The notes under the pieces were generated by a model. That model saw only the letters and a list, made by a program, of their open reading frames with translations, did not search any database and was not told the DNA's origin. Shown here piece by piece: positions 1 to 7,711 of a stretch of DNA of 10,000 bases. Within the stretch, counting starts at the first letter, position 1, and the number at the start of each line of letters is the position of its first letter. Origin of the DNA: Chloroflexota bacterium (GTDB taxonomy: Bacteria > Chloroflexota > Anaerolineae > Anaerolineales > Villigracilaceae); assembly GCA_020217065.1 (NCBI GenBank), contig JAIWOB010000131.1, forward strand, positions 1-10,000, given 5' to 3'. The position numbers were made by a program, and so were the translations under genes.

Positions 1-250
1 GGATTCCGTGAATCACAATCGCGCTGGTTGATTATGGCTCTACGGAAACCCGTCAGGTCTTTTGCAGAAAGCCCACAAAATTAGACACTCCCTAACAAAT
101 TGGAGAACGCATATTGCGGAAGGGCAAAACGCGCTGAAACGATAACTTTCTCAACCCCTTTTGAGACGACTCCGAAAAATTGGCGGGACAGCGAAGGGCG
201 CGCCGTTGAAATGCTCCAGACGCCGGACAGGGTTTCACAAAATTCCCCCC
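1..250. other. non-coding stretch at the left edge, no supported gene
   Basis: No convincing gene is visible in this stretch. One plus-strand frame is open from base 1 to a TAG at 82-84. That is only 27 codons with no recognisable motif, so it may be the tail of a gene lying to the left or simply chance. A small inverted repeat, TCTCAA at 149-154 and TTGAGA at 161-166, could form a 6-bp hairpin but has no U-tract. A minus-strand frame across 92-382 has no recognisable protein content and runs through the hisD promoter and terminator, so it is not called. Confidence 0.5.
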
Positions 251-279
251 TTGACTCGCCCGCCCAACCTGCATAGAAT
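251..279 (+). promoter_or_regulatory. sigma-70-type promoter upstream of hisD
   Basis: The -35 box TTGACT (251-256) and the -10 box TAGAAT (274-279) are separated by an ideal 17-nt spacer. Each box differs from consensus at one position. Transcription would start near 285-288, giving a leader of about 130 nt before the hisD start codon at 420. It is the best plus-strand promoter match seen upstream of hisD, and it could serve the whole hisD plus importer run if the gap after hisD is read through. Confidence 0.7.
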
Positions 280-289
280 AGTGCCCAAT

Positions 290-349
290 ATGTTCAGCCT
301 GCTGCGCCATCGTCACGGAACAGTTTCCCTTCTTGGACGGGCTGTTTAG
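290..349 (+). CDS. putative 19-aa leader peptide with His-Arg-His
   Basis: A short ORF opens with ATG at 290 and ends with TAG at 347-349. It would encode 19 residues and contains CAT CGT CAC (His-Arg-His, codons 7-9). It begins only a few bases after the predicted transcription start, so any translation would be leaderless, without a Shine-Dalgarno site. It lies between the promoter and an intrinsic terminator ahead of hisD, which is where a his leader peptide would sit. Against this, it has only two His codons, whereas enterobacterial his leaders carry a run of seven. It may therefore be a chance ORF. The ATG also lies in a longer open frame that begins at 161, but that frame extends upstream through the promoter. 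Confidence 0.35.
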   Translation: MFSLLRHRHGTVSLLGRAV

Positions 350-351
350 GC

Positions 352-370
352 GCGCCAGCCGGCTTGGCGT
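352..370 (+). promoter_or_regulatory. small hairpin in the hisD leader
   Basis: GCGCCA (352-357) can pair with TGGCGT (365-370), including one G-U pair, around a 7-nt loop. It begins right after the leader-ORF stop codon and ends 10 nt before the terminator stem. It could act as a pause hairpin or be incidental. Confidence 0.35.
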
Positions 371-380
371 ATCGAAATCC

Positions 381-407
381 AAAACTCCCGTTCAACGGGA
401 GTTTTTT
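381..407 (+). terminator. intrinsic terminator in the hisD leader (candidate attenuator)
   Basis: AAAACTCCCGT (381-391) pairs perfectly with ACGGGAGTTTT (395-405) around a 3-nt loop, giving an 11-bp stem. A run of six T residues covers 402-407. This is a complete Rho-independent terminator signature. It stands only 12 bp before the hisD ATG and downstream of the predicted hisD promoter, with no gene ending just before it except the 19-codon leader ORF. That placement is typical of transcription attenuation. Confidence 0.8.
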
Positions 408-419
408 CATAAGGAAGAC

Positions 420-1757
420 ATGATTAAGATTTTTGACCCCGCAACAGCCCAACAAACCCTTTTGCGCCGCGCGGCGCCCGGCGAGGAAAGCGTTCCCGAA
501 GCGCTCTTGGAACGCATCGAAAAAACCTTCGGAGAACGAATAACCCCGCAGGAGGCGGTGGCGCGAATCTTATACGACGTGAAAACAAAGGGCGACTCCG
601 CGCTCCGCTTCTGGAGCGAAAAACTGGACGGCAAAAGCCCGCAACGTTTCCGCGTTTCGAGCCAAGAGATACGCGCCGCCCTGAATTCGATTTCCAGTCA
701 GGAGCGGACAGCCCTCGAACTTGCGGCAGCCCGCATCGAATCTTTTTATCAAAAACAGCCGCTAACTTCCTGGATTACGCAGGAGATGGGCGGCGTATTG
801 GGACAGTTGATTCGTCCCATCGAAAGAGTCGGCTTGTATGTTCCCGCTGGAACAGCCGCCCTTCCTTCGAGCGTATTGATGTCGGCGATTCCCGCCAGAG
901 TGGCGGGCGTAAAGGAAATTGCGCTGGCTGCCCCGCCCCGGCGCGGCACAGGAGAAATTTCCCCTGTGATTCTCGCCGCCGCCGCCATCGCCGGCGTAGA
1001 AGAAGTTTACGCCATGGGAGGAGCGCAAGCCATCGCCGCGCTTGCCTATGGCGCCGAGTCCGTCCGCCCTGTGGATAAGATTTTCGGTCCCGGCAATTTG
1101 TTCGTGACCCTGGCGAAGAAACAAGTTTTCGGCGTCGTCGGCATTGACGGACTGGCTGGACCGACGGAAACGGTCATCATTGCCGACGAGTTTGCAAATC
1201 CGCGCTGGGTCGCCGCGGACCTTCTAGCGCAAGCCGAACACGACGCGCTTGCTTCCGCCATTCTGTTGACTCCGTCAAAACTCCTCGCCGAAGCCGTTCA
1301 AGCGGAAGTCGGGCGGCAAGTCGAGACCCTGCCGCGCGCCGAGATTGCCGCGCAAGCGCTCCAAGAGCGAAGCGGAATCGTCGTCGTCAACGACCTTGAA
1401 CAAGCCTTTCAACTCTCCAATTCATACGCCCCCGAACACCTGTGTCTCGCCGTCAAGGATGCGTGGGCGTGGAGCGAGAAAGTTCAGTCGGCGGGCGGAA
1501 TTTTTCTGGGCGAGGATTCCTTTGAAACGCTTGGCGATTATGTCGCCGGTCCAAGCCACGTTATGCCGACCGGCGGCACGGCGCGGTTCGCCTCTCCGCT
1601 CAACGTCTGGGACTTCGTCCGCGTTATCAGTCTTATCGGGTTAGACCGGACCAGCGGCAGGGAATTATCCAAAGCCGCAGCCGTTATCGCCCGCGCCGAA
1701 GGTCTCGAAGCGCACGCTCGTTCAGCGGATTTGCGCGCGGAGTCCGGCGTCTCTTAA
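420..1757 (+). CDS. hisD: histidinol dehydrogenase
   Basis: The 445-aa product is the zinc- and NAD-dependent enzyme of the last two steps of histidine biosynthesis, oxidising L-histidinol to L-histidine via the aldehyde (EC 1.1.1.23), in the cytoplasm. By motif matching to the E. coli enzyme, the zinc ligands are Gln271 and His274 (in LLAQAEHD), Asp373 and His432, and the catalytic bases are Glu339-His340 (in YAPEHL). The substrate-loop motif [13 protein letters not shown] spans 377-389, and the cofactor-binding core runs from about 138 to 255. Length is normal for the family. ATG 420 is chosen because AAGGA (411-415) precedes it; an in-frame TTG at 333 lies upstream of the terminator and would add a non-conserved N-terminus. 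The terminator and short ORF ahead suggest attenuation. No other his gene is in the window. Confidence 0.95.
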   Translation: MIKIFDPATAQQTLLRRAAPGEESVPEALLERIEKTFGERITPQEAVARILYDVKTKGDSALRFWSEKLDGKSPQRFRVSSQEIRAALNSISSQERTALELAAARIESFYQKQPLTSWITQEMGGVLGQLIRPIERVGLYVPAGTAALPSSVLMSAIPARVAGVKEIALAAPPRRGTGEISPVILAAAAIAGVEEVYAMGGAQAIAALAYGAESVRPVDKIFGPGNLFVTLAKKQVFGVVGIDGLAGPTETVIIADEFANPRWVAADLLAQAEHDALASAILLTPSKLLAEAVQAEVGRQVETLPRAEIAAQALQERSGIVVVNDLEQAFQLSNSYAPEHLCLAVKDAWAWSEKVQSAGGIFLGEDSFETLGDYVAGPSHVMPTGGTARFASPLNVWDFVRVISLIGLDRTSGRELSKAAAVIARAEGLEAHARSADLRAESGVS

Positions 1758-1773
1758 ATTAGGCGTCGAAACG

Positions 1774-1795
1774 TCCAAAGTCTTCGGGCTTTGGA
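1774..1795 (+). promoter_or_regulatory. intercistronic hairpin with UUCG tetraloop
   Basis: TCCAAAG (1774-1780) pairs with CTTTGGA (1789-1795). Inner U-G and C-G pairs close a TTCG tetraloop (1783-1786), giving a 9-bp stem with the very stable C(UUCG)G cap. No T-run follows. It is therefore more likely an mRNA stabilising or weak pause structure in the 65-bp gap between hisD and the binding-protein gene than a strong terminator. Confidence 0.5.
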
Positions 1796-1822
1796 ATCCA
1801 AATTAAAACCAAAGGAGTAGAT

Positions 1823-2776
1823 ATGTTGTCCCGTTTGTATCGCCTGCTTGTCTTATCTCTTACCGCAGCGCTTGCGCTGACGGCTTGCGGCTCCTCCGCC
1901 GAGCCGACCGCCGTGCGAATCGGAACGCAGCCCTGGATTGGCTACGGTCCCTGGTGGATTGCCCAGGAGAAGGGTATTTTTGAAAAATACGGATTAAAGG
2001 CGGAACTCGTTGACTTCATTGAAGACAAGGAAGTCAACGCGGCGTTCGCTTCCGGCGATATGGACGCCGCGAATCTTGCGACCCACACAGCCGTCAAACT
2101 ATACGCCGCCGGGCTGGACTTGAAAATCGTCCTGCTTGAAGACGCTTCCTACCTGGCGGACGCCGTATTAGCCCCCTCATCAGTTTCATCCATCGCCGGA
2201 CTTAAGGGCATGAAAGTCGCTTACGAAGAAGGAACCACGAGCGACCTGCTTATCAATTACGCGCTTTTGCAAAACGGCATGACGCTGGCGGACATCGAGC
2301 CTGTCTTTATGCCAGCCTCAGACGCCGGAGCGACCCTCATCGCCGGTCAGGTGGATGCGGCTGTGACCTACGAACCGTACATCTCCGCCGCCCTGGCAGA
2401 CGGCAAGGATGTGAAAATTTTGTACTCCGCCGCCGAACGCCCCGGTCTCATTTCGGACGTGCTTGCCGTCCGCGCCGACCTCGACCCCAAAGTCGTGACC
2501 GCGCTCTTGAAGGTCTGGGACGAAGCCCTGACTTTTTATAACAGCAAGCCCGACGAAGCGAAAGCCATCATCGCCAAAGCGGTGGGCGCTTCTCCAGAGG
2601 AACTCAAAACGGCGTTTGACGGAGTGCAATTTTACAGCCTGTCGCAAAACAAAGCCGCATTGAGCGGCGAATTCGCCGTCGCCTTGAAAGATGTCGCCAA
2701 TGTCGCGCAATCCATTGGCTTGTTAACCTCCGTTCCCGACCTGGAAAAAATCGTGGACGTGAGCGCGTATCCCTAA
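1823..2776 (+). CDS. ABC importer substrate-binding lipoprotein, NMT1/SsuA/TauA family
   Basis: This 317-aa protein is a periplasmic-binding-type protein anchored as a lipoprotein. It has a short basic start, a hydrophobic stretch and the lipobox LTAC with the lipidated Cys at residue 22. The mature part matches the nitrate/sulfonate/taurine/thiamine-precursor binding family (COG0715 type). The N-terminal lobe carries IGYGPWWIAQEKGIFEKYGL (39-58). A G-x-K-V-A-Y-E-x-G-T motif (129-138) and the VDAAVTYEPYISAA stretch (177-190) follow. Start ATG 1823 has a good AAGGAG Shine-Dalgarno (1812-1817). Permease and ATPase genes follow, so it is the ligand-recognition part of a complete importer. The family covers aliphatic sulfonates, nitrate, bicarbonate, urea and pyrimidine thiamine precursors. 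The CCCGC motif known from ThiY-like proteins is absent. The substrate cannot be assigned. Confidence 0.88.
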   Translation: MLSRLYRLLVLSLTAALALTACGSSAEPTAVRIGTQPWIGYGPWWIAQEKGIFEKYGLKAELVDFIEDKEVNAAFASGDMDAANLATHTAVKLYAAGLDLKIVLLEDASYLADAVLAPSSVSSIAGLKGMKVAYEEGTTSDLLINYALLQNGMTLADIEPVFMPASDAGATLIAGQVDAAVTYEPYISAALADGKDVKILYSAAERPGLISDVLAVRADLDPKVVTALLKVWDEALTFYNSKPDEAKAIIAKAVGASPEELKTAFDGVQFYSLSQNKAALSGEFAVALKDVANVAQSIGLLTSVPDLEKIVDVSAYP

Positions 2777-2783
2777 ACTTAAA

Positions 2784-2818
2784 GCGGTCCCGACGGGCAA
2801 GCGCCTAGTCGGGACCGC
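2784..2818 (+). promoter_or_regulatory. strong intercistronic hairpin between binding protein and permease
   Basis: GCGGTCCCGAC (2784-2794) is perfectly complementary to GTCGGGACCGC (2808-2818), giving an 11-bp GC-rich stem with a 13-nt loop that can pair further inside. No T-run follows, so it is not a canonical terminator. Such hairpins after binding-protein genes are known to protect the upstream mRNA and raise binding protein over permease; that role is inferred here. It ends 13 bp before the permease start codon. Confidence 0.6.
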
Positions 2819-2831
2819 GTAAAACGCTTCA

Positions 2832-3656
2832 ATGAACCTTCCTCCTCTCAAAAAACCAAAACGCCGCCTGCTGGAAATACGGGCGGAGATTCCGCCCGCC
2901 GTCTATTGGGGCGCCGGCGTCGGGTTCATTGCCCTGTTCTTCCTCGCCTGGCAAATTTCCACATCCCAAGGGTGGGTCAAACCGATTTTTCTCCCGTCCC
3001 CCGCCGCCGTCTTGCGGGAACTGGCGGCTCAAATTCAAGAGGGCGTGTTGTGGCAGGATGTCAAATCCAGCGTGTACCGCATTATGGTCGGCTGGATGAT
3101 TTCCACGCTGATAGCGCTGCCCATCGGCATCCTGATGGGGACGTTCCGCTTCTTCGAAGGATTGTTTGAGCCTTTCATTGACTTCGTGCGCTACATGCCT
3201 GCGGTGGCATTCGTCCCGCTGACAATTTTATGGGCGGGCGTGGGAGACGAGCAAAAATTCATCATCCTGTTCATCGGCGCGTTTTTTCAACAGGTGTTGA
3301 TGGTGATGGACAACGTCAAGACCGTGCCATACGAAATGATTCAAGTCAGTTACACCTTTGGGCTGAAGAAATGGGAAGTCTTGTGGAAGGTGGCGCTGCC
3401 CGCCGCCCTGCCGGGAATTTGGGACACGCTGCGAATTACCCTCGGCTGGGCTTGGACTTACCTGGTGGTTGCGGAATTGGTCGCCGCGAACGTGGGGCTG
3501 GGATACCGCATCATGCGGGCGCAGCGCTTTTTGCAAACCGAAACCATCGTCCTGGGCATCCTGGTCATTGGCTTTCTGGGGCTGGTCACAGACTACGCCT
3601 TCAAGTTCGCCTATCGCGCCATGTTCCGCTGGATGGAGAAAGGCGGACAGTCATGA
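2832..3656 (+). CDS. ABC transporter permease, SsuC/TauC-like
   Basis: This 274-aa integral membrane protein is the permease of the importer, with about six predicted transmembrane segments (roughly 23-41, 83-105, 118-137, 142-160, 200-219 and 238-256). The family hallmarks are the FLPSP motif near residue 53 and the cytoplasmic coupling loop at about 167-196, with its conserved Gly177 and the LP pair in KVALPAALPGI, which docks on the ATPase. These fit the BPD_transp_1 (binding-protein-dependent permease) family, SsuC/TauC/NrtB branch. No clear Shine-Dalgarno sequence is seen before ATG 2832. The start is supported by the basic N-terminus and normal length, but the initiation rate may be low. 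The stop overlaps the ATPase start (ATGA at 3653-3656), indicating translational coupling. It probably works as a homodimer. Confidence 0.9.
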   Translation: MNLPPLKKPKRRLLEIRAEIPPAVYWGAGVGFIALFFLAWQISTSQGWVKPIFLPSPAAVLRELAAQIQEGVLWQDVKSSVYRIMVGWMISTLIALPIGILMGTFRFFEGLFEPFIDFVRYMPAVAFVPLTILWAGVGDEQKFIILFIGAFFQQVLMVMDNVKTVPYEMIQVSYTFGLKKWEVLWKVALPAALPGIWDTLRITLGWAWTYLVVAELVAANVGLGYRIMRAQRFLQTETIVLGILVIGFLGLVTDYAFKFAYRAMFRWMEKGGQS

Positions 3657-4432
3657 AGGAAGTCTTGACCGCCAGGAATGTATGGAAGGTTTACAACGCC
3701 GCAAGCAAAAAGCCGCTGGTTGCAATTCAGGATTTGAATTTGTCTGTGGGAGAAAACGAGTTCGTTTCCATCACTGGTCCTTCAGGATGCGGCAAGTCCA
3801 CTTTTTTGCTCATGGCGGCTGGGCTGGAGTCCTCTTCGGCGGGAGATATTTTTTTCGAAGGGAAACCGCTCGAAGACGGCGCGCCGGGCGCAAGGCTGGG
3901 AATGGTGTTTCAGAACTATACCTTGTATCCGTGGATGACCGTCTCCGGCAATATCGGTTTTGCGCTGCAAAAATCCAACTTAAGCGCGAGCGAAAAAAAA
4001 TCAACGGTGGAAGAATTTATCTCGCTGGTCGGTTTGAAAGGATTCGAAAACGCTTATCCCAACCAACTTTCGGGGGGAATGCGGCAGCGCGTGGCGATTG
4101 CGCGGGCGCTGGCGTACCGTCCGCAAGTGTTGTTGATGGACGAACCGTTTGGAGCGCTCGACGCGCAAACGCGGCGCGTCATGCAGGAATTGCTGCTCCG
4201 CGTATGGGAAACGCACCGCACCACCGTTTTATTCGTCACCCACGACATCGAAGAGGCGCTGCTGCTTTCAGACCGGGTTTACGTGATGACCGCCCGCCCC
4301 GGAACGCTCAAGGAAGTCATCCATGTCAATTTGCCCCGCCCGCGTTTCGTGGACATGGAAATTTCAGATGAGTTTCTTGCCTTGAAAAAAAGGCTTCTGG
4401 GATTGATAAAGGAAACGAGCGCCGAGGCATGA
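3653..4432 (+). CDS. ABC transporter ATP-binding protein, SsuB/TauB-like
   Basis: This 259-aa nucleotide-binding subunit powers the importer by ATP hydrolysis on the cytoplasmic face. All ABC motifs are intact: Walker A GPSGCGKST (42-50), the Q-loop Gln87 in VFQNYTLYPW, the signature LSGGMRQR (139-146), Walker B VLLMDEP (159-165) with the D-loop GALD, and the switch His197 in VTHDIEEA. Length and the C-terminal tail match SsuB/TauB/NrtD proteins, with no added regulatory domain. The start ATG at 3653 overlaps the permease stop by 4 nt. The same frame stays open upstream to 3230, but that stretch lies inside the permease gene and carries no domain, so it is excluded. The gene ends 2 bp before a hairpin shared with the convergent clpC. 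Confidence 0.93.
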   Translation: MKEVLTARNVWKVYNAASKKPLVAIQDLNLSVGENEFVSITGPSGCGKSTFLLMAAGLESSSAGDIFFEGKPLEDGAPGARLGMVFQNYTLYPWMTVSGNIGFALQKSNLSASEKKSTVEEFISLVGLKGFENAYPNQLSGGMRQRVAIARALAYRPQVLLMDEPFGALDAQTRRVMQELLLRVWETHRTTVLFVTHDIEEALLLSDRVYVMTARPGTLKEVIHVNLPRPRFVDMEISDEFLALKKRLLGLIKETSAEA

Positions 4433-4434
4433 AA

Positions 4435-4483
4435 ATCGTCCCGAAGGCGTTGTGGAGCGGGCGCTTCCAGCCTTCGGGACGAT
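4435..4483 (-). terminator. terminator hairpin between convergent importer and clpC genes
   Basis: ATCGTCCCGAAGGC (4435-4448) is perfectly complementary to GCCTTCGGGACGAT (4470-4483), a 14-bp stem whose 21-nt loop can fold further. On the minus strand it starts 19 nt after the clpC stop and is followed by a short T-run (complement of AAAA at 4432-4435), so it fits a clpC terminator. On the plus strand it lies 2 nt after the ATPase stop and is followed by GGGGGC rather than Ts, so it would be a weaker terminator or an mRNA 3'-end stabiliser there. Confidence 0.7.
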
Positions 4484-4502
4484 GGGGGCAGTCTGACAAC
4501 GG

Positions 4503-6989
<2,487 letters not shown>

Positions 6990-7028
6990 GGTTTGTGTTC
7001 TCCAGGCAGAACGGCGATAATGAACCAA

Positions 7029-7064
7029 TTTCCGGGAACGGAAAAAAGCCGTTTTTTGGCTTTT
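7029..7064 (-). promoter_or_regulatory. two overlapping hairpins in the clpC leader
   Basis: On the minus strand AAAAGCC (7064-7058) pairs with GGCTTTT (7050-7044) around a 7-nt loop. Two further T residues give a terminator-like T-run of six. The next element TTTCCG (7044-7039) pairs with CGGAAA (7034-7029) around a 4-nt loop. The two stems share bases 7042-7044 at their junction and sit about 40-75 nt upstream of the clpC ATG, within the predicted transcript leader. The first stem is short and A/T-rich, so termination would be weak. A regulatory role is inference. Confidence 0.35.
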
Positions 7065-7091
7065 GTCTCTGGTTTTCCGTCTGCAGGGGCG

Positions 7092-7100
7092 ATTATAACA
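7092..7100 (-). promoter_or_regulatory. extended -10 promoter of clpC
   Basis: Read on the minus strand, TGTTATAAT (7100-7092) is a perfect -10 hexamer with the TGn extension. No good -35 box is seen at the expected distance (the bases are CAGCCT at 17-nt spacing), which is tolerable for extended -10 promoters. Transcription would start near 7085, giving a leader of about 95 nt. No CIRCE element or CtsR double heptamer is visible around it. Confidence 0.6.
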
Positions 7101-7155
7101 AAAGCCGAATTTGCAGGCTGTATACAGGACGTAAGAAGCGCGTTAGATTTTCAGA

Positions 7156-7183
7156 TTGAATACCCGCGAAAAAACCGTATAAT
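7156..7183 (+). promoter_or_regulatory. sigma-70-type promoter of the small divergent gene
   Basis: TTGAAT (7156-7161) and a perfect TATAAT (7178-7183) are spaced by 16 nt. The predicted start near 7190 leaves a leader of about 38 nt. This promoter is divergent from the clpC promoter, with the two -10 boxes about 80 bp apart in a shared intergenic region. Confidence 0.75.
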
Positions 7184-7227
7184 TTAAACGACGCGAAGGA
7201 TGAAGGTCTTTGAAAAACGGAGGTTTC

Positions 7228-7635
7228 ATGGCGAAGCGTATCGGTCTATGGATTGACCACAAAAAGGCGGCGCTTGTGACGCAGGAGGATGGGGAACAGC
7301 GGATTGAAACCATCGAATCGGAAGTGGGAAGGCGCGTCCCCTATCGCGGGGCGTCTCCCGCCAAAGCCCCTTACAGCGCGCAATACCAACAGGGAGACAA
7401 TCAACTGGACAACAAATTCAACGAGCGCCTCAACAAGTTTTACGACAAGGTGATAGCCCATCTGCAAACCGCGGAGTCTGTTTACATCTTTGGACCCGGC
7501 GAAGCAAAGACCGAGATTGAAAAACGAATCGCCCGCGCAAAAATCAGGGCGCAAGTCACCGCCGTGGAAATCGCCGGCAAGATGACGGAGCGCCAAATTG
7601 CAAGCAGGGTCAAAAAACACTTTCAAAGAGGCTAA
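7228..7635 (+). CDS. small protein resembling eRF1/Dom34 (pelota) domain 3
   Basis: The 135-aa product looks like a bacterial orphan of the third domain of archaeal/eukaryotic release factor eRF1 and Dom34 (pelota), a group sometimes annotated as 'translational machinery protein'. Recognisable features are the N-terminal strand IGLWIDHKKAALV (5-17), a charged variable loop (about 35-65), a helix, the strand and turn VYIFGPGEAK (85-94) and the C-terminal KMTERQIASRVKKHF (118-132). There is no signal peptide or membrane segment, so it should be cytoplasmic. The GGQ domain of true release factors is absent. ATG 7228 has GGAGG (7219-7223) with a short 4-nt gap. It is a single-gene unit with its own promoter, divergent from clpC. 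The fold assignment is from motif resemblance, and the molecular function is unknown. Confidence 0.65.
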   Translation: MAKRIGLWIDHKKAALVTQEDGEQRIETIESEVGRRVPYRGASPAKAPYSAQYQQGDNQLDNKFNERLNKFYDKVIAHLQTAESVYIFGPGEAKTEIEKRIARAKIRAQVTAVEIAGKMTERQIASRVKKHFQRG

Positions 7636-7640
7636 AAAAT

Positions 7641-7674
7641 AAAAAGGGAAGCGCGTCAGGGCTACGCGCTTCCC
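7641..7674 (-). terminator. bidirectional-type terminator between convergent genes
   Basis: GGGAAGCGCGT (7646-7656) pairs perfectly with ACGCGCTTCCC (7664-7674) around a 7-nt loop. On the minus strand the stem is followed by a T-run (complement of AAAAA at 7641-7645, then more after one A), a canonical Rho-independent terminator for the beta-helix gene that ends at 7712. On the plus strand the stem follows the small gene's stop by 10 nt with an A-run before it but only CTACTTT after it, so termination in that direction is less certain. Confidence 0.8.
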
Positions 7675-7711
7675 CTACTTTGGGCTTGCGGCGATTGGAC
7701 GCGCAGCCCGC

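Noticed and set aside
1..84. Tail of a protein-coding gene entering from the left
   Set aside because: Only 27 open codons before TAG, with no recognisable sequence. It cannot be told from chance.
281..419. T-box riboswitch ahead of hisD
   Set aside because: The conserved AGGGTGG-type T-box sequence is absent, and the leader of about 130 nt is shorter than usual T-box leaders.
333..419. Upstream TTG start for hisD giving a 474-aa protein
   Set aside because: The added 29 residues would be translated through the terminator hairpin and resemble no HisD N-terminus. The ATG at 420 has a Shine-Dalgarno site.
420..1757. HpsN-type sulfopropanediol dehydrogenase instead of HisD, suggested by the sulfonate-like importer next door
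   Set aside because: The motifs are those of true HisD (YAPEHL and [13 protein letters not shown] with all zinc ligands). From memory, HpsN-like paralogs differ at these two motifs.
3230..3652. Upstream extension of the ATPase frame into the permease gene
   Set aside because: It is an out-of-frame reading of permease codons with no domain content. The ATPase starts at the ATGA overlap at 3653.
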